From: Bacteroidales bacterium
GTDB lineage: Bacteria; Bacteroidota; Bacteroidia; Bacteroidales; UBA932
Reading direction: 5' to 3'
Assembly: GCA_024401715.1 (NCBI GenBank)
Contig: JAKSKO010000008.1
Span: 1 to 45,730 of the forward strand
Length of the DNA: 45,730 bases
Shown here: piece by piece, positions 17,454-25,169 of the stretch
Position numbering within the stretch: the first letter of the stretch is position 1
How the letters are laid out: every line of letters starts with the position of its first letter
Position numbers and translations under genes: made by a program
Notes under the pieces: generated by a model
The model's database searches: none
The model's input: the letters and a program-made list of their open reading frames with translations, nothing else
Told to the model about the DNA's origin: nothing

Positions 17454-18380
17454 ATGACTTTCAACGAATTTTGCAGCCTGAATGGAGTGGAAAACCCCGA
17501 TATTATGGCGTACATAGACCAGGCCAGATTTCCTGAGGGCGAATTCAGCCCCGAATTCATACTGGTCCTTTATTCCCAGAACGGAATAAGCCCCATCACC
17601 ATAGACGGCAAGGAAGTGGAAGTGAGAAGGAAATCCATAAGCGTGTGGCGTCCGGGGCAGATTATCAAATTCCATCCGTCCGAAAGCCTGAAATATAAAA
17701 CCCTTTCCATAAGCGGCAACCTGCAGGAGCATCTGAACGTGGGCAGCACCTTCCTTACGATGTTCGTAACGGAGGAATATCCGGTGATACGCATCACAAG
17801 CGCCTATGACGAAACCATGCACCTGTTCTTTGACGCCATGGAATCTGTGTGCGGCTTCCAGAGCAACCCATACAAGATGGACTGCATGCTTAGCATACTG
17901 CGCGCCCTGTTCTACAGCACAGGCTACTATATGTTCCGCTCACTGAAAATCCAGGACGGCAATCTTGCAAAATTCGCACACGAGAGGCCCATCTACGAGG
18001 ATGACACAGTAAGCCGTTTCATAAAGCTGGTGGAGAAGCACTCTGTGAGGACACGCCACCTTGCATTCTATGCCAAGGAGATGGAGTATAATCCGAAATA
18101 CCTTTCGGCCATGATTAAAAGGGCCACAGGCCACAGCGGACAGAAAATCATAGACCAGTATTCCGCCCTTACGGCTATGGCAAAACTGGCCTACGGACAC
18201 CAGAGCGTGAAAGAGATAAGCGACGAAATGAATTTCCAAAGCCAGAGCGATTTCGGAAAATTCTTCAAGAGACTTACGGGAACCTCGCCCCTGAGTTACA
18301 GGAAAAGACGTTTCAGCCGAGAAGCAAACAGTACATTCGTTTCAGTGCCTCCACGCTCCCAGAGGAGTATAGAGAAATAG
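17454..18380 (+). CDS. AraC family transcriptional regulator
   Basis: This 308-residue protein starts at the ATG at 17454; the open frame upstream has only a TTG inside the promoter. The N-terminal two thirds look like a cupin-type sensing domain (ITIDGKEVEVRRKSISVWRP). The C-terminal ~100 residues hold two HTH motifs: HLAFYAKEMEYNPKYLSAMI and VKEISDEMNFQSQSDFGKFF, then LTGTSPLSYRKRR, the standard AraC ending. About 20 further residues follow and are encoded in DNA that is antisense to the end of murI. The divergent SDR/aldehyde dehydrogenase genes are the likely target. The inducer is unknown. Confidence 0.9.
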   Translation: MTFNEFCSLNGVENPDIMAYIDQARFPEGEFSPEFILVLYSQNGISPITIDGKEVEVRRKSISVWRPGQIIKFHPSESLKYKTLSISGNLQEHLNVGSTFLTMFVTEEYPVIRITSAYDETMHLFFDAMESVCGFQSNPYKMDCMLSILRALFYSTGYYMFRSLKIQDGNLAKFAHERPIYEDDTVSRFIKLVEKHSVRTRHLAFYAKEMEYNPKYLSAMIKRATGHSGQKIIDQYSALTAMAKLAYGHQSVKEISDEMNFQSQSDFGKFFKRLTGTSPLSYRKRRFSREANSTFVSVPPRSQRSIEK

Positions 18381-19059
18381 AAAAGCCCTCGCTCTCCCCT
18401 TCCAGTCTGCCGGCATAGAGGCGCTGCACCTGCGCCGCAACCGCCGGAGCAGGATCTATGACGCGCACCGAAGGCCCTGCAACCTTGCATATCATATCCA
18501 TCAGGAATGGATAATGGGTGCAGCCAAGCACCAGGGTATCGGCATGGGCGTTCAGAAGAGGCTCTACGGCCGCGCGGACAACCTCCTCTGCGTGCGCAGA
18601 TGTAAAATCCCCGCTTTCAACAAGTTCCACGAAACCGCGGCCAACACTTTCCACAACATCGGCACTATCGTGGAAACGCTCCACCAGGTCCAGATATTTG
18701 CCACCCTTCAGGGTTCCGGCAGTGGCAAGAACGCCAACAACATTGGTATGGCTGCGCATGGCAGCCGGTTTTATTGCAGGCTCAATGCCCACAAAGCACA
18801 CATCGGGCATTTCCTCCCTCAAATCTTTTATTGCCGCAGCGGTGGCTGTGTTGCAGGCAATCACAATGATATTGCAGCCCTTATCAAGAAGGAAACGCGT
18901 GATTTCGCGCGCACGCTCCAGCACATACTCACGGGTTTTGCCGCCATAGGGGCAATGTGCCGTATCGGCATAATATACATAGTTTTCGTTCGGGAGCAAC
19001 TTGTACAGTTCCCTCAGGACACTTAATCCGCCAACACCCGAATCAAAAACTCCAATCAT
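18313..19059 (-). CDS. murI: Glutamate racemase
   Basis: This 248-residue cytosolic enzyme interconverts L- and D-glutamate for peptidoglycan. Motifs: DSGVGGLSVL at the N-terminus, YYADTAHCPYG, catalytic C69 in VIACNTATA, and C180 in LGCTHYPF. Length is slightly short for the family (usually about 260-280) because the C-terminus ends early. The last 22 codons overlap the AraC gene on the opposite strand by 68 bases. It lies 4 bases after the GH28 gene and ends the long - strand run that begins with zapA. Confidence 0.95.
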   Translation of the reverse strand: MIGVFDSGVGGLSVLRELYKLLPNENYVYYADTAHCPYGGKTREYVLERAREITRFLLDKGCNIIVIACNTATAAAIKDLREEMPDVCFVGIEPAIKPAAMRSHTNVVGVLATAGTLKGGKYLDLVERFHDSADVVESVGRGFVELVESGDFTSAHAEEVVRAAVEPLLNAHADTLVLGCTHYPFLMDMICKVAGPSVRVIDPAPAVAAQVQRLYAGRLEGESEGFSISLYSSGSVEALKRMYCLLLG

Positions 19060-19063
19060 AGAT

Positions 19064-20497
19064 TTATCTTCTTATCACCGTGCAGCTTGCTGCATCTATG
19101 GTATCCCCTTTCTTGCTCTGGATAAGGACATTACGCAAGGTGATATCCTTCGCGTTCTTAAGAACCAGACCCCTCTGGCAGTTGCGCATGATAACATTGT
19201 CCAGAGTGATATCGTGCACGGGAAAACCGGGGATTCCGTCTATGAAGAGGGCGGTCTTGGCTCCGTCCACCATCACATTGCTAATAGTCACATTGCAGAA
19301 GTCCGGGAAGAAGGCAGATTTGTCGTCCTTCGCTGTTGTACTAAGGACTGCACCCTTGTCGGCATACGAAGTCTGGAAAAGGACGGCTTCCTTAAGGATA
19401 TCCTTCATCTGAAGGTCATAGCAATAAATGTGGCTGCAAGTGCCGCCGCGTCCCGGGGCAGATTTGAACCTGAGGCCTATATCGGTGCCTTCGAAACGGC
19501 AGTTGCGCACAACCAGCCTGTGCATGCCGCCACTGAACTCGGATCCTATAACGAAACCGCCGTGCGCGCGGTACACAACATTGTCCTGGATAAGGAAATC
19601 GCAGTTGGGGCCGCTTTCAACCCCTCTCTGGCCCATGCCACCCTTCATGCATATGCCGTCGTCACCGCAGGATATGCTGCAGCCAGCAATAAGGGCTGTT
19701 TGCACGTTACTTGGGTCTATGGCATCGCCGTTCTGGGCATTCCAAGGGCACTCCACCTTTACGCCGTCCACAATAAGGTTCCTGCAGCGCACAGGCACAA
19801 GATGGAACTTTGGCGAATTGAAAAGCGTTACTCCCTTCACCAGCACACCCTCACAGTCTTCAAACTGAAGGAGGTGGCTTCGCAAAGTCTCCTGGGCATT
19901 GGCATCCGCGCCAATTACAGGGACGGCTTCACCGTTCAAACTTATTCCGTATGGCATCCATACGTCATCTTCCAGAACGCCACCCATTGCAAGAAGGCTT
20001 TCCCACTCCTGCTGGCTCACCTTGGACTTCTTCACAGGCCTCCAATACTGGCCCTGGCCGTCCACAATGCCTTTTCCCGTAACGCAAACGTTCTGGGCCC
20101 TGCGGGCATAGATGCATGGTTTAGCATTTTTCCGGCCATTTTCCAGATAGAGGGTCTTGTCTGTTGTGAAAAGAAGGCGGGTCCCTTCCGTCAGGTGAAG
20201 GTCCATGTTGGAATAAAGGCGTATGGGGGCGCACAGAAAAGTACCTTCTGGCACATCCAGATGGCCTCCGCCACGCTCTTGCAAGTGCTCTATGGCCTCT
20301 GAAAAGGCCTCGTCGTTAAGAAATGCTCCACCCGGCTCTGCACCGAAGTCCATCACATTCACGCGATAGTCCGGCACCACAACATCCCTAACCTTGTCCA
20401 GTTCCACGGGAAGGTTCACATAGTAGTGGTCATAGCTTTGCGCACCAATCTGCAAGGCTGGGCAAAGCAGAATCAAAAGCAGGGCGAAGCGTTTCAT
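19064..20497 (-). CDS. Glycoside hydrolase family 28 (polygalacturonase-like)
   Basis: This 477-residue secreted enzyme starts at the ATG at 20497; a TTG four codons earlier is less likely. It has a signal peptide ending at about QIGAQ. It adopts a right-handed beta-helix of the GH28 type (DFGAEPGG ... FLNDEAFSEAIE at the N-terminus). Catalytic signatures: NGDAIDP (D258), CGDDGICMK (D279, D280), AHGGF with H312, and RFKS (R343, K345), corresponding to the NTD, DD, GHG and RIK motifs of polygalacturonases. GH28 enzymes hydrolyse galacturonan or rhamnogalacturonan. The exact specificity is open, but the sequence predicts a pectin-acting enzyme in the periplasm or outside. Its position between a kinase and murI, away from a Sus-type pair, is unusual. 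Confidence 0.85.
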   Translation of the reverse strand: MKRFALLLILLCPALQIGAQSYDHYYVNLPVELDKVRDVVVPDYRVNVMDFGAEPGGAFLNDEAFSEAIEHLQERGGGHLDVPEGTFLCAPIRLYSNMDLHLTEGTRLLFTTDKTLYLENGRKNAKPCIYARRAQNVCVTGKGIVDGQGQYWRPVKKSKVSQQEWESLLAMGGVLEDDVWMPYGISLNGEAVPVIGADANAQETLRSHLLQFEDCEGVLVKGVTLFNSPKFHLVPVRCRNLIVDGVKVECPWNAQNGDAIDPSNVQTALIAGCSISCGDDGICMKGGMGQRGVESGPNCDFLIQDNVVYRAHGGFVIGSEFSGGMHRLVVRNCRFEGTDIGLRFKSAPGRGGTCSHIYCYDLQMKDILKEAVLFQTSYADKGAVLSTTAKDDKSAFFPDFCNVTISNVMVDGAKTALFIDGIPGFPVHDITLDNVIMRNCQRGLVLKNAKDITLRNVLIQSKKGDTIDAASCTVIRR

Positions 20498-20512
20498 ATA
20501 TTTCAGCAAAGT

Positions 20513-21346
20513 TTAGTTCTTGTCACCAATCAGCCAATGCAGGCCATCAAGACGTGCATGGGCGAATTTCTCAATCATAAGGATACGGAGTCCGGCATAT
20601 GGGCGCAGCTCCTTTTCAATCTTGTCGTGATCTGCGCCGGCGCCGAAGTATTCTTCAACAAACCAGTACCAGAACTCTTTTGCAGTTGCGTTGGACATAT
20701 GGAATACATTGCTGGTGAATTCCTCTGCATTGTAGAGGCAGCAAAGAATGGTCATGCCAAGGTCGAAATTTGGATGTCCGTATGCAAAATCGCCAAGGTC
20801 TATGAAGAAATTGCCCATATCCGAAAGCAGGCAGTTGCTGAACTGCAGGTCTCCGTGGATGGCAGTATCGCTGTCAGGGGCGTTCTGGATGAAGTTTCTT
20901 GTCCACTCTTTCTCCTGCGGAGAATAGAACTCGTTCTCTTCCAGCAGCTTCAGGTAGTACTCCTTCACATTGGGGAAATCTGTCTTGCTTACCTTTGTAG
21001 AGTGCAGCAGTTTGCACATCTTTGCGAATTCACGTGCATAATGCTCCACGTTCTGCGGATCGTCGCCCACTGCGCGCGAAAAAGATTTCTTGCCCACAAT
21101 GCGCTGGAAACGCATGCCGAAACGTCCCTCGCCGTCGGTAACGAACTCTCCCGGCTTAGGGGTTGGAATTCCCGCATCATACACTTTCTGCGCAAAATCC
21201 AGCTCGGCCTTCACGAACTCTATGTTCTGGTTTGAATTATAGAGCTTCAGCATTATGCCCGCATCTGTCTTATGATTATAGCTTGTACCGTTGGCACCCT
21301 CACCGGAGTACTCGTAATCGTTGATATCAATAAGAATTGCTTCCAT
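20513..21346 (-). CDS. APH-fold phosphotransferase (TIGR02172-like)
   Basis: This 277-residue protein has the aminoglycoside/choline kinase fold. The Brenner-type catalytic loop is HGDLQFSN (D166, N171), and the metal-binding Asp is D183 in IDLGDFAYGHPNFDLG. The N-terminus carries a Gly-rich turn (SGEGANGTSY) followed by an invariant-type Lys in GIMLKLY. This pattern fits the uncharacterized TIGR02172 family. It would transfer phosphate from ATP to a small metabolite, but the substrate is unknown and antibiotic resistance should not be assumed. It follows the HAD phosphatase by 11 bases. Confidence 0.75.
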   Translation of the reverse strand: MEAILIDINDYEYSGEGANGTSYNHKTDAGIMLKLYNSNQNIEFVKAELDFAQKVYDAGIPTPKPGEFVTDGEGRFGMRFQRIVGKKSFSRAVGDDPQNVEHYAREFAKMCKLLHSTKVSKTDFPNVKEYYLKLLEENEFYSPQEKEWTRNFIQNAPDSDTAIHGDLQFSNCLLSDMGNFFIDLGDFAYGHPNFDLGMTILCCLYNAEEFTSNVFHMSNATAKEFWYWFVEEYFGAGADHDKIEKELRPYAGLRILMIEKFAHARLDGLHWLIGDKN

Positions 21347-21357
21347 AATTATGTATT

Positions 21358-21954
21358 TTATAATAATTCTGATAATCTGGCTTTCAGGTCTTCAACACCC
21401 TTGAACTGTATGGCGGAAAGGCCCACGGCACGTGCGCCGTTGCAGTTGTTGATATTGTCGTCTATGAACACGCATTCCTGCGCCTGCAGGCCATATCGGT
21501 CCAGAAGGCAGTGGAAAATCTCCGCACCGGGTTTCATCAGTTTCTCGTCGCCGGAAACAACCATGCCTTCCATCAGGGAGAATACAGGGTAGACGTCACG
21601 CACAAGGGGGAAAGTCTCCCCGCTCCAGTTCGTGAGGCCATACACATGATATCCGCGCGCTTTCAGGTCCTGTATAAGCTCGTACATACCCTCTATCTGG
21701 CCGCCCACCATCTTGGTGAAATTGCTGTAATACATGCGTATCTCCTTCTCCCACTGCGGGAACTGCGCAACAAGTTCCGCCGTTCCCTCGGCAATGGGTT
21801 TTCCGCCGTCATGCTGGGTGTTCCACTCGTATCGGCATACGTTCTGCAGGAACCACTCGGCCTTTTCTGCGGAACCGAAATACTCATCATAAAGATAGTG
21901 CGGATTCCAGTCTACCAGAACCGCACCATAATCGAATATGATATTCTTTATCAT
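21358..21954 (-). CDS. HAD-superfamily phosphatase (YihX-like)
   Basis: This 198-residue protein belongs to HAD subfamily IA. The nucleophile is D8 in IIFDYGAVLVDW. The usual second Asp is replaced by Gly, as in YihX-type sugar-phosphate phosphatases. The other motifs are LTNWSG (Thr), KPGAEIF (Lys) and VFIDDNINN (acidic pair). YihX itself dephosphorylates alpha-glucose-1-phosphate, and other relatives act on different small phosphates. The start codon overlaps the rny stop codon (TAATG), so translation is coupled. The APH-fold kinase downstream makes a kinase/phosphatase pair. Confidence 0.8.
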   Translation of the reverse strand: MIKNIIFDYGAVLVDWNPHYLYDEYFGSAEKAEWFLQNVCRYEWNTQHDGGKPIAEGTAELVAQFPQWEKEIRMYYSNFTKMVGGQIEGMYELIQDLKARGYHVYGLTNWSGETFPLVRDVYPVFSLMEGMVVSGDEKLMKPGAEIFHCLLDRYGLQAQECVFIDDNINNCNGARAVGLSAIQFKGVEDLKARLSELL

Positions 21955-23489
21955 TATTTTGCAATTGCAACAGAACGGATCTCGCGGATTACGGTGATCT
22001 TCACCTGACCCGGATATGTCATCTCGTCCTGAATCTGTTTTGCAATCTGAGCGCTCATCTTCTCCACGTCTGAATCGCTAACCTGGTCTGCACCCACAAT
22101 CACGCGCAGCTCCCTGCCGGCCTGGATTGCATAAGCCTTGGTTACGCCGTTGTATGAAGAGGCGATGTTCTCCATGTCCTTGAGACGCTTGATATAGCTT
22201 TCGATAACCTCCCTGCGGGCACCAGGACGTGCACCGGAAATGGCATCGGCAACCATTACGATAGGAGCTATGGTTGTGTTCATCTCCATCTCCTCGTGGT
22301 GAGAACCGATGGCGTTGCAAACCTCAGCCTTCTCCTTGAACTTCTCTGCCAGTTTCATACCCAGCAATGCGTGTGGAAGCTCCGGATCCTCTTCGCTAAC
22401 CTTGCCTATATCGTGAAGCAGACCTGCACGTTTTGCAAGTTTCACGTTAAGACCAAGCTCTGCAGCCATGATTGCCGAAATGTTGGCAACCTCGCGGCTG
22501 TGCTTCAGAAGGTTCTGGCCATAGGATGAACGGTATTTCATGCGGCCAATCATACGGGTGAGCTCCGGTGCAAGACCGTGGATGCCAAGGTCTATGCAGG
22601 TGCGCTTGCCTGTTTCCATGATTTCCTCCTCCAGCTGTTTGGTTACCTTTGCAACCACTTCTTCAATGCGTGCCGGATGGATTCGGCCGTCAACAACAAG
22701 CTGGTGCAGTGAAAGACGGGCAATCTCTCGGCGTACAGGGTCGAAGCCGGAGATGAGGATTGCGTCCGGAGTATCGTCCACAACAATCTCCACACCGGTT
22801 GCTGCCTCAAGGGCACGGATGTTACGTCCCTCACGGCCGATGATGCGGCCCTTAACCTCGTCGTTCTCTATATGAAAGACAGAAACGGCATTTTCAATGG
22901 CAGTTTCAGTTGCTGTGCGCTGTATTGTGTTGATTACTATGCGCTTAGCCTCTTTGGCGGCACTTAGGCGAGCCTCGTCCATAACGTCATTGATATAGCT
23001 CTGAGCCTCTGTGCGGGCCTCATCCTTCATGCTTTGGATAAGCTGGGCCTTGGCCTCTGCCGCACTCATGCCGGCAATGTTCTCTATCTGGGCGATGGCC
23101 TCTGCGCGCAGGTGCTCATACTCGGCCTCCTTCCTGGAAACAATCTCCAGCTGGGCCTTCAGATTCTCCCTGATAGCTTCGGCCTCCTTGTTCTTGCGGC
23201 CAAGCTCCGAGTTCTGCTGGTTAAGTGAATTCTCTTTCTGTTTGATACGGTTTTCGGCATCGCGGATGGCGTTGTTCTTCTCGTTCACATGACGGTCATG
23301 CTCTGCCTTAAGCTGGAGGAATTTCTCTTTTGCCTGATAGATCTTGTCGTTTTTGATCTTCTCTCCCTCAAGCTCTGCCTGTTTGATGATTTCTTCCTTG
23401 CGTCCTTTCAGAATAAAACGTCTGATTGCGATATAGGCAGCAACAGCCAGTACTGCGGATATCAGCGAGGACAAAATAACGATTAACAT
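21954..23489 (-). CDS. rny: Ribonuclease Y
   Basis: This 511-residue membrane-anchored endoribonuclease starts RNA turnover. Domains in order: an N-terminal transmembrane helix (about 2-24), a long charged coiled coil (about 30-200), a KH domain with [12 protein letters not shown] (about 213-225), and an HD domain with H359-D360 in LLHDIGK, followed by the C-terminal region with ITVIREIRS. Length and order match the family. It is preceded by the probable 6S RNA gene and overlaps the HAD gene by one base. Confidence 0.97.
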   Translation of the reverse strand: MLIVILSSLISAVLAVAAYIAIRRFILKGRKEEIIKQAELEGEKIKNDKIYQAKEKFLQLKAEHDRHVNEKNNAIRDAENRIKQKENSLNQQNSELGRKNKEAEAIRENLKAQLEIVSRKEAEYEHLRAEAIAQIENIAGMSAAEAKAQLIQSMKDEARTEAQSYINDVMDEARLSAAKEAKRIVINTIQRTATETAIENAVSVFHIENDEVKGRIIGREGRNIRALEAATGVEIVVDDTPDAILISGFDPVRREIARLSLHQLVVDGRIHPARIEEVVAKVTKQLEEEIMETGKRTCIDLGIHGLAPELTRMIGRMKYRSSYGQNLLKHSREVANISAIMAAELGLNVKLAKRAGLLHDIGKVSEEDPELPHALLGMKLAEKFKEKAEVCNAIGSHHEEMEMNTTIAPIVMVADAISGARPGARREVIESYIKRLKDMENIASSYNGVTKAYAIQAGRELRVIVGADQVSDSDVEKMSAQIAKQIQDEMTYPGQVKITVIREIRSVAIAK

Positions 23490-23520
23490 AAAAATAAAAA
23501 AGTTGTGGAAGAAAAAAAGA

Positions 23521-23696
23521 AGCCGTTAGATTTGTCCGGGAAATCTTAATCAAATAAGATTCAGGCTCCGATAACATTCAAACTTCCTCCGTCCCGAAAT
23601 GGAATCTCGCTGATGCGGTCACATAGGCCTGTCATCCTGCATCGAGTCACCCCTTTCAGTTTTGCTTCTGTGATTTCGGCAAATGTACTAACGGCT
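23521..23696 (-). ncRNA. ssrS: Probable 6S RNA (ssrS-like)
   Basis: The 176-base interval between zapA and rny folds, on the - strand, into a long rod. The ends close with a perfect 9-bp stem (23688-23696 with 23521-23529). ATTTG/CAAAT, CCG/CGG and AAATC/GATTT follow with small bulges, then a large internal bubble. The apical arm is CUGAAA/UUUCGG, GGGGU/AUUCC, CUCG/CGAG and AUGC/GCAU. A small hairpin (AATCTTA/TAAGATT) can form on the 3' side of the bubble. A T-run follows directly (TCTTTTTTTC), giving a terminator. The rod with a central bubble, a 3'-side hairpin and a zapA neighbour fits 6S RNA, which binds RNA polymerase. The 5' end overlaps the zapA stop codon. A -7 box lies inside the 5' arm, so the true 5' end is uncertain. 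A structured rny leader is the alternative. Confidence 0.6.
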
Positions 23697-23711
23697 ATTT
23701 CAATGAATCAA
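23680..23711 (-). promoter_or_regulatory. Promoter inside the end of zapA, for 6S-like RNA or rny
   Basis: TACATTTG (complement of 23680-23687) is an exact -7 match, and TTG (complement of 23709-23711) lies 21 bases upstream. It would start RNA near 23673, inside the 5' arm of the rod structure, so it either makes a shorter RNA or feeds rny. Confidence 0.45.
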
Positions 23712-23979
23712 CATACCTCTGCAGGTCTGCAGACAGCTGTGCCAAATCCTTTTCCATCTGTTGAAGTTTTTCTGAAAGCCTTTCGCTTTCTATTGCCGCA
23801 TTCAGAGCGACAACCGTGGCAATATCCAGCTGGGAAACCTCCCTGTATTTGCGGGAATACTCCGAAATGATATCGTCCACCTTTCTGGCAGCTTTCCTAA
23901 TGGCCGCCTCTTTATCTTCAGAAACCTTCTGGGGATAGACTCTGTCCGCTATCTTAACCTTGATGATGTGTTCTTCCAT
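23695..23979 (-). CDS. zapA: Cell division protein ZapA
   Basis: This 94-residue cytosolic protein begins with the ZapA N-terminal strand pair (HIIKVKIADRVYPQKVSEDK). The EAAIRKAARKVDDIISEY helix follows, then a C-terminal coiled coil (VVALNAAIESERLSEKLQQM). ZapA cross-links FtsZ filaments at the division ring. It lies 3 bases after a small coiled-coil gene, an arrangement that recalls ZapA with a ZapB-like partner. Confidence 0.9.
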   Translation of the reverse strand: MEEHIIKVKIADRVYPQKVSEDKEAAIRKAARKVDDIISEYSRKYREVSQLDIATVVALNAAIESERLSEKLQQMEKDLAQLSADLQRYVDSLK

Positions 23980-23982
23980 ACC

Positions 23983-24255
23983 CTACTGCAATAATGCCAG
24001 AGCCTCATCAATCTCTTTTATGAGAGCGTCCACCGATGCCTTGGCAGTTGAATAATTATCCGGTGTGGACGGAAGGAACACAGTCCTTTCCTTAAGGATG
24101 CCGATTTCTTCTTCCAGTTTATATATTTTCTCCTTCGCAGACTGCAACTGGGTTCTGTATTTCTCCACTTCCTTCTGAAGATCCGCCGCCTGGCGTTTCT
24201 GGCCTTCATAGGCGCTTACAAGTATCTCCAGATTTTGCTGAATGGCAGATAGCAT
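23983..24255 (-). CDS. Small coiled-coil protein, possible ZapB-like division partner
   Basis: This 90-residue protein starts at the ATG at 24255; a TTG three codons upstream is less likely. About residues 1-60 are a continuous heptad-like coiled coil (QNLEILVSAYEGQKRQAADL, then KEKIYKLEEEIGILKER), followed by a short helical tail (SVDALIKEIDEALALLQ). No enzyme motif is present. The place directly before zapA suggests a division role, but family membership is not proven by sequence. Confidence 0.6.
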   Translation of the reverse strand: MLSAIQQNLEILVSAYEGQKRQAADLQKEVEKYRTQLQSAKEKIYKLEEEIGILKERTVFLPSTPDNYSTAKASVDALIKEIDEALALLQ

Positions 24256-24282
24256 AATCTCCAATTACAATTTACGTTCATA

Positions 24283-24320
24283 CAAAGATAATAATTTTTT
24301 AAACATTTTTCGTATATTTG
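24283..24320. promoter_or_regulatory. Divergent promoters of the zapA run and the purine-salvage operon
   Basis: TATCTTTG on the - strand (complement of 24283-24290) and TATATTTG on the + strand (24313-24320) are both exact -7 matches. They face away from each other 22 bases apart. Neither has a clear TTTG at -33. The + box is followed by the ATG 18 bases later. Confidence 0.5.
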
Positions 24321-24338
24321 AAAATAAACACTATCAAA

Positions 24339-25169
24339 ATGAACGCACAGGAATACACAAAAAGAATTGAAGAGGCTGCCGCTTATATCAAAACACAGGA
24401 CAGCCGCAAACCGCAGATAGCGATAATCCTTGGCAGCGGACTGGGCAAACTGGCCGACAGCATTTCCAATGCCACCGTTATCCCGTACAACAGCATTCCC
24501 GGCTTCCCCGTTTCAACAGCGATAGGCCACAAGGGCAACCTGATAATAGGCGAACTGGGCGGCAAGACCGTAATTGCAATGCAGGGTCGCTTCCACTTCT
24601 ATGAAGGTTACGACATGTGGACCGTAACGCTGCCAGAGCGCGTTTTCGCAGTTCTGGGCGTTGAATACCTCTTCGTCTCAAACGCAGCAGGAGGCCTGAA
24701 CTCCGCATACAAGGTTGGTGACATAATGATTATACGAGACCATATCAACATGGCTCCAAGCCCGCTTATCGGCCCGAATCTGGACCAGTTCGGCCCTCGT
24801 TTCCCGGATATGGGCCACGCATACGACCTGGGTCTTATCCGCAAGGCTGAAAAATGCGCGAGGGAACTTCACATAGCCCTGCAGAAGGGTGTGTATGTGA
24901 TTGTTACCGGCCCAACCTATGAAACACCGGCCGAGTGCAAGTTCTTCCGCACAATAGGCGGCGACGCAATAGGCATGAGCACGGTTCCGGAGGTTATAGT
25001 TGCACGCCACTGCGGCCTCAAGGTGATGGGCGTTTCCATCATCACCGATGAGGCGAACGACAACCGCGACGAGGACGTTGTTATTGACGGCGCAGAAATC
25101 GTTATGATTGCAGACCAGGCGGCAGACAGGATGAATACCCTGTTCACTCGCGTTATCGAGGAGCTGTAA
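24339..25169 (+). CDS. Purine nucleoside phosphorylase (inosine/guanosine type)
   Basis: This 276-residue enzyme starts at the ATG at 24339; the open frame before it begins at a TTG inside the promoter. It splits purine nucleosides with phosphate into base and ribose-1-phosphate. Family landmarks: ILGSGLGKLAD (phosphate loop), MQGRFHFYEGY, VSNAAGGLN, and GPTYETPAECKFFRTIGGDA followed by GMSTVPEV, with ITDEAND near the base-binding site. This is the trimeric type. Its stop codon overlaps the start of the 5'-nucleotidase gene (TAATG), which would supply its nucleoside substrate. Confidence 0.95.
   Translation: MNAQEYTKRIEEAAAYIKTQDSRKPQIAIILGSGLGKLADSISNATVIPYNSIPGFPVSTAIGHKGNLIIGELGGKTVIAMQGRFHFYEGYDMWTVTLPERVFAVLGVEYLFVSNAAGGLNSAYKVGDIMIIRDHINMAPSPLIGPNLDQFGPRFPDMGHAYDLGLIRKAEKCARELHIALQKGVYVIVTGPTYETPAECKFFRTIGGDAIGMSTVPEVIVARHCGLKVMGVSIITDEANDNRDEDVVIDGAEIVMIADQAADRMNTLFTRVIEEL

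Noticed and set aside
19001-20302. 433-codon + strand open frame opposite the GH28 and murI genes
   Set aside because: It begins inside murI, shows no family motif, and the opposite strand encodes the GH28 active-site residues in order.
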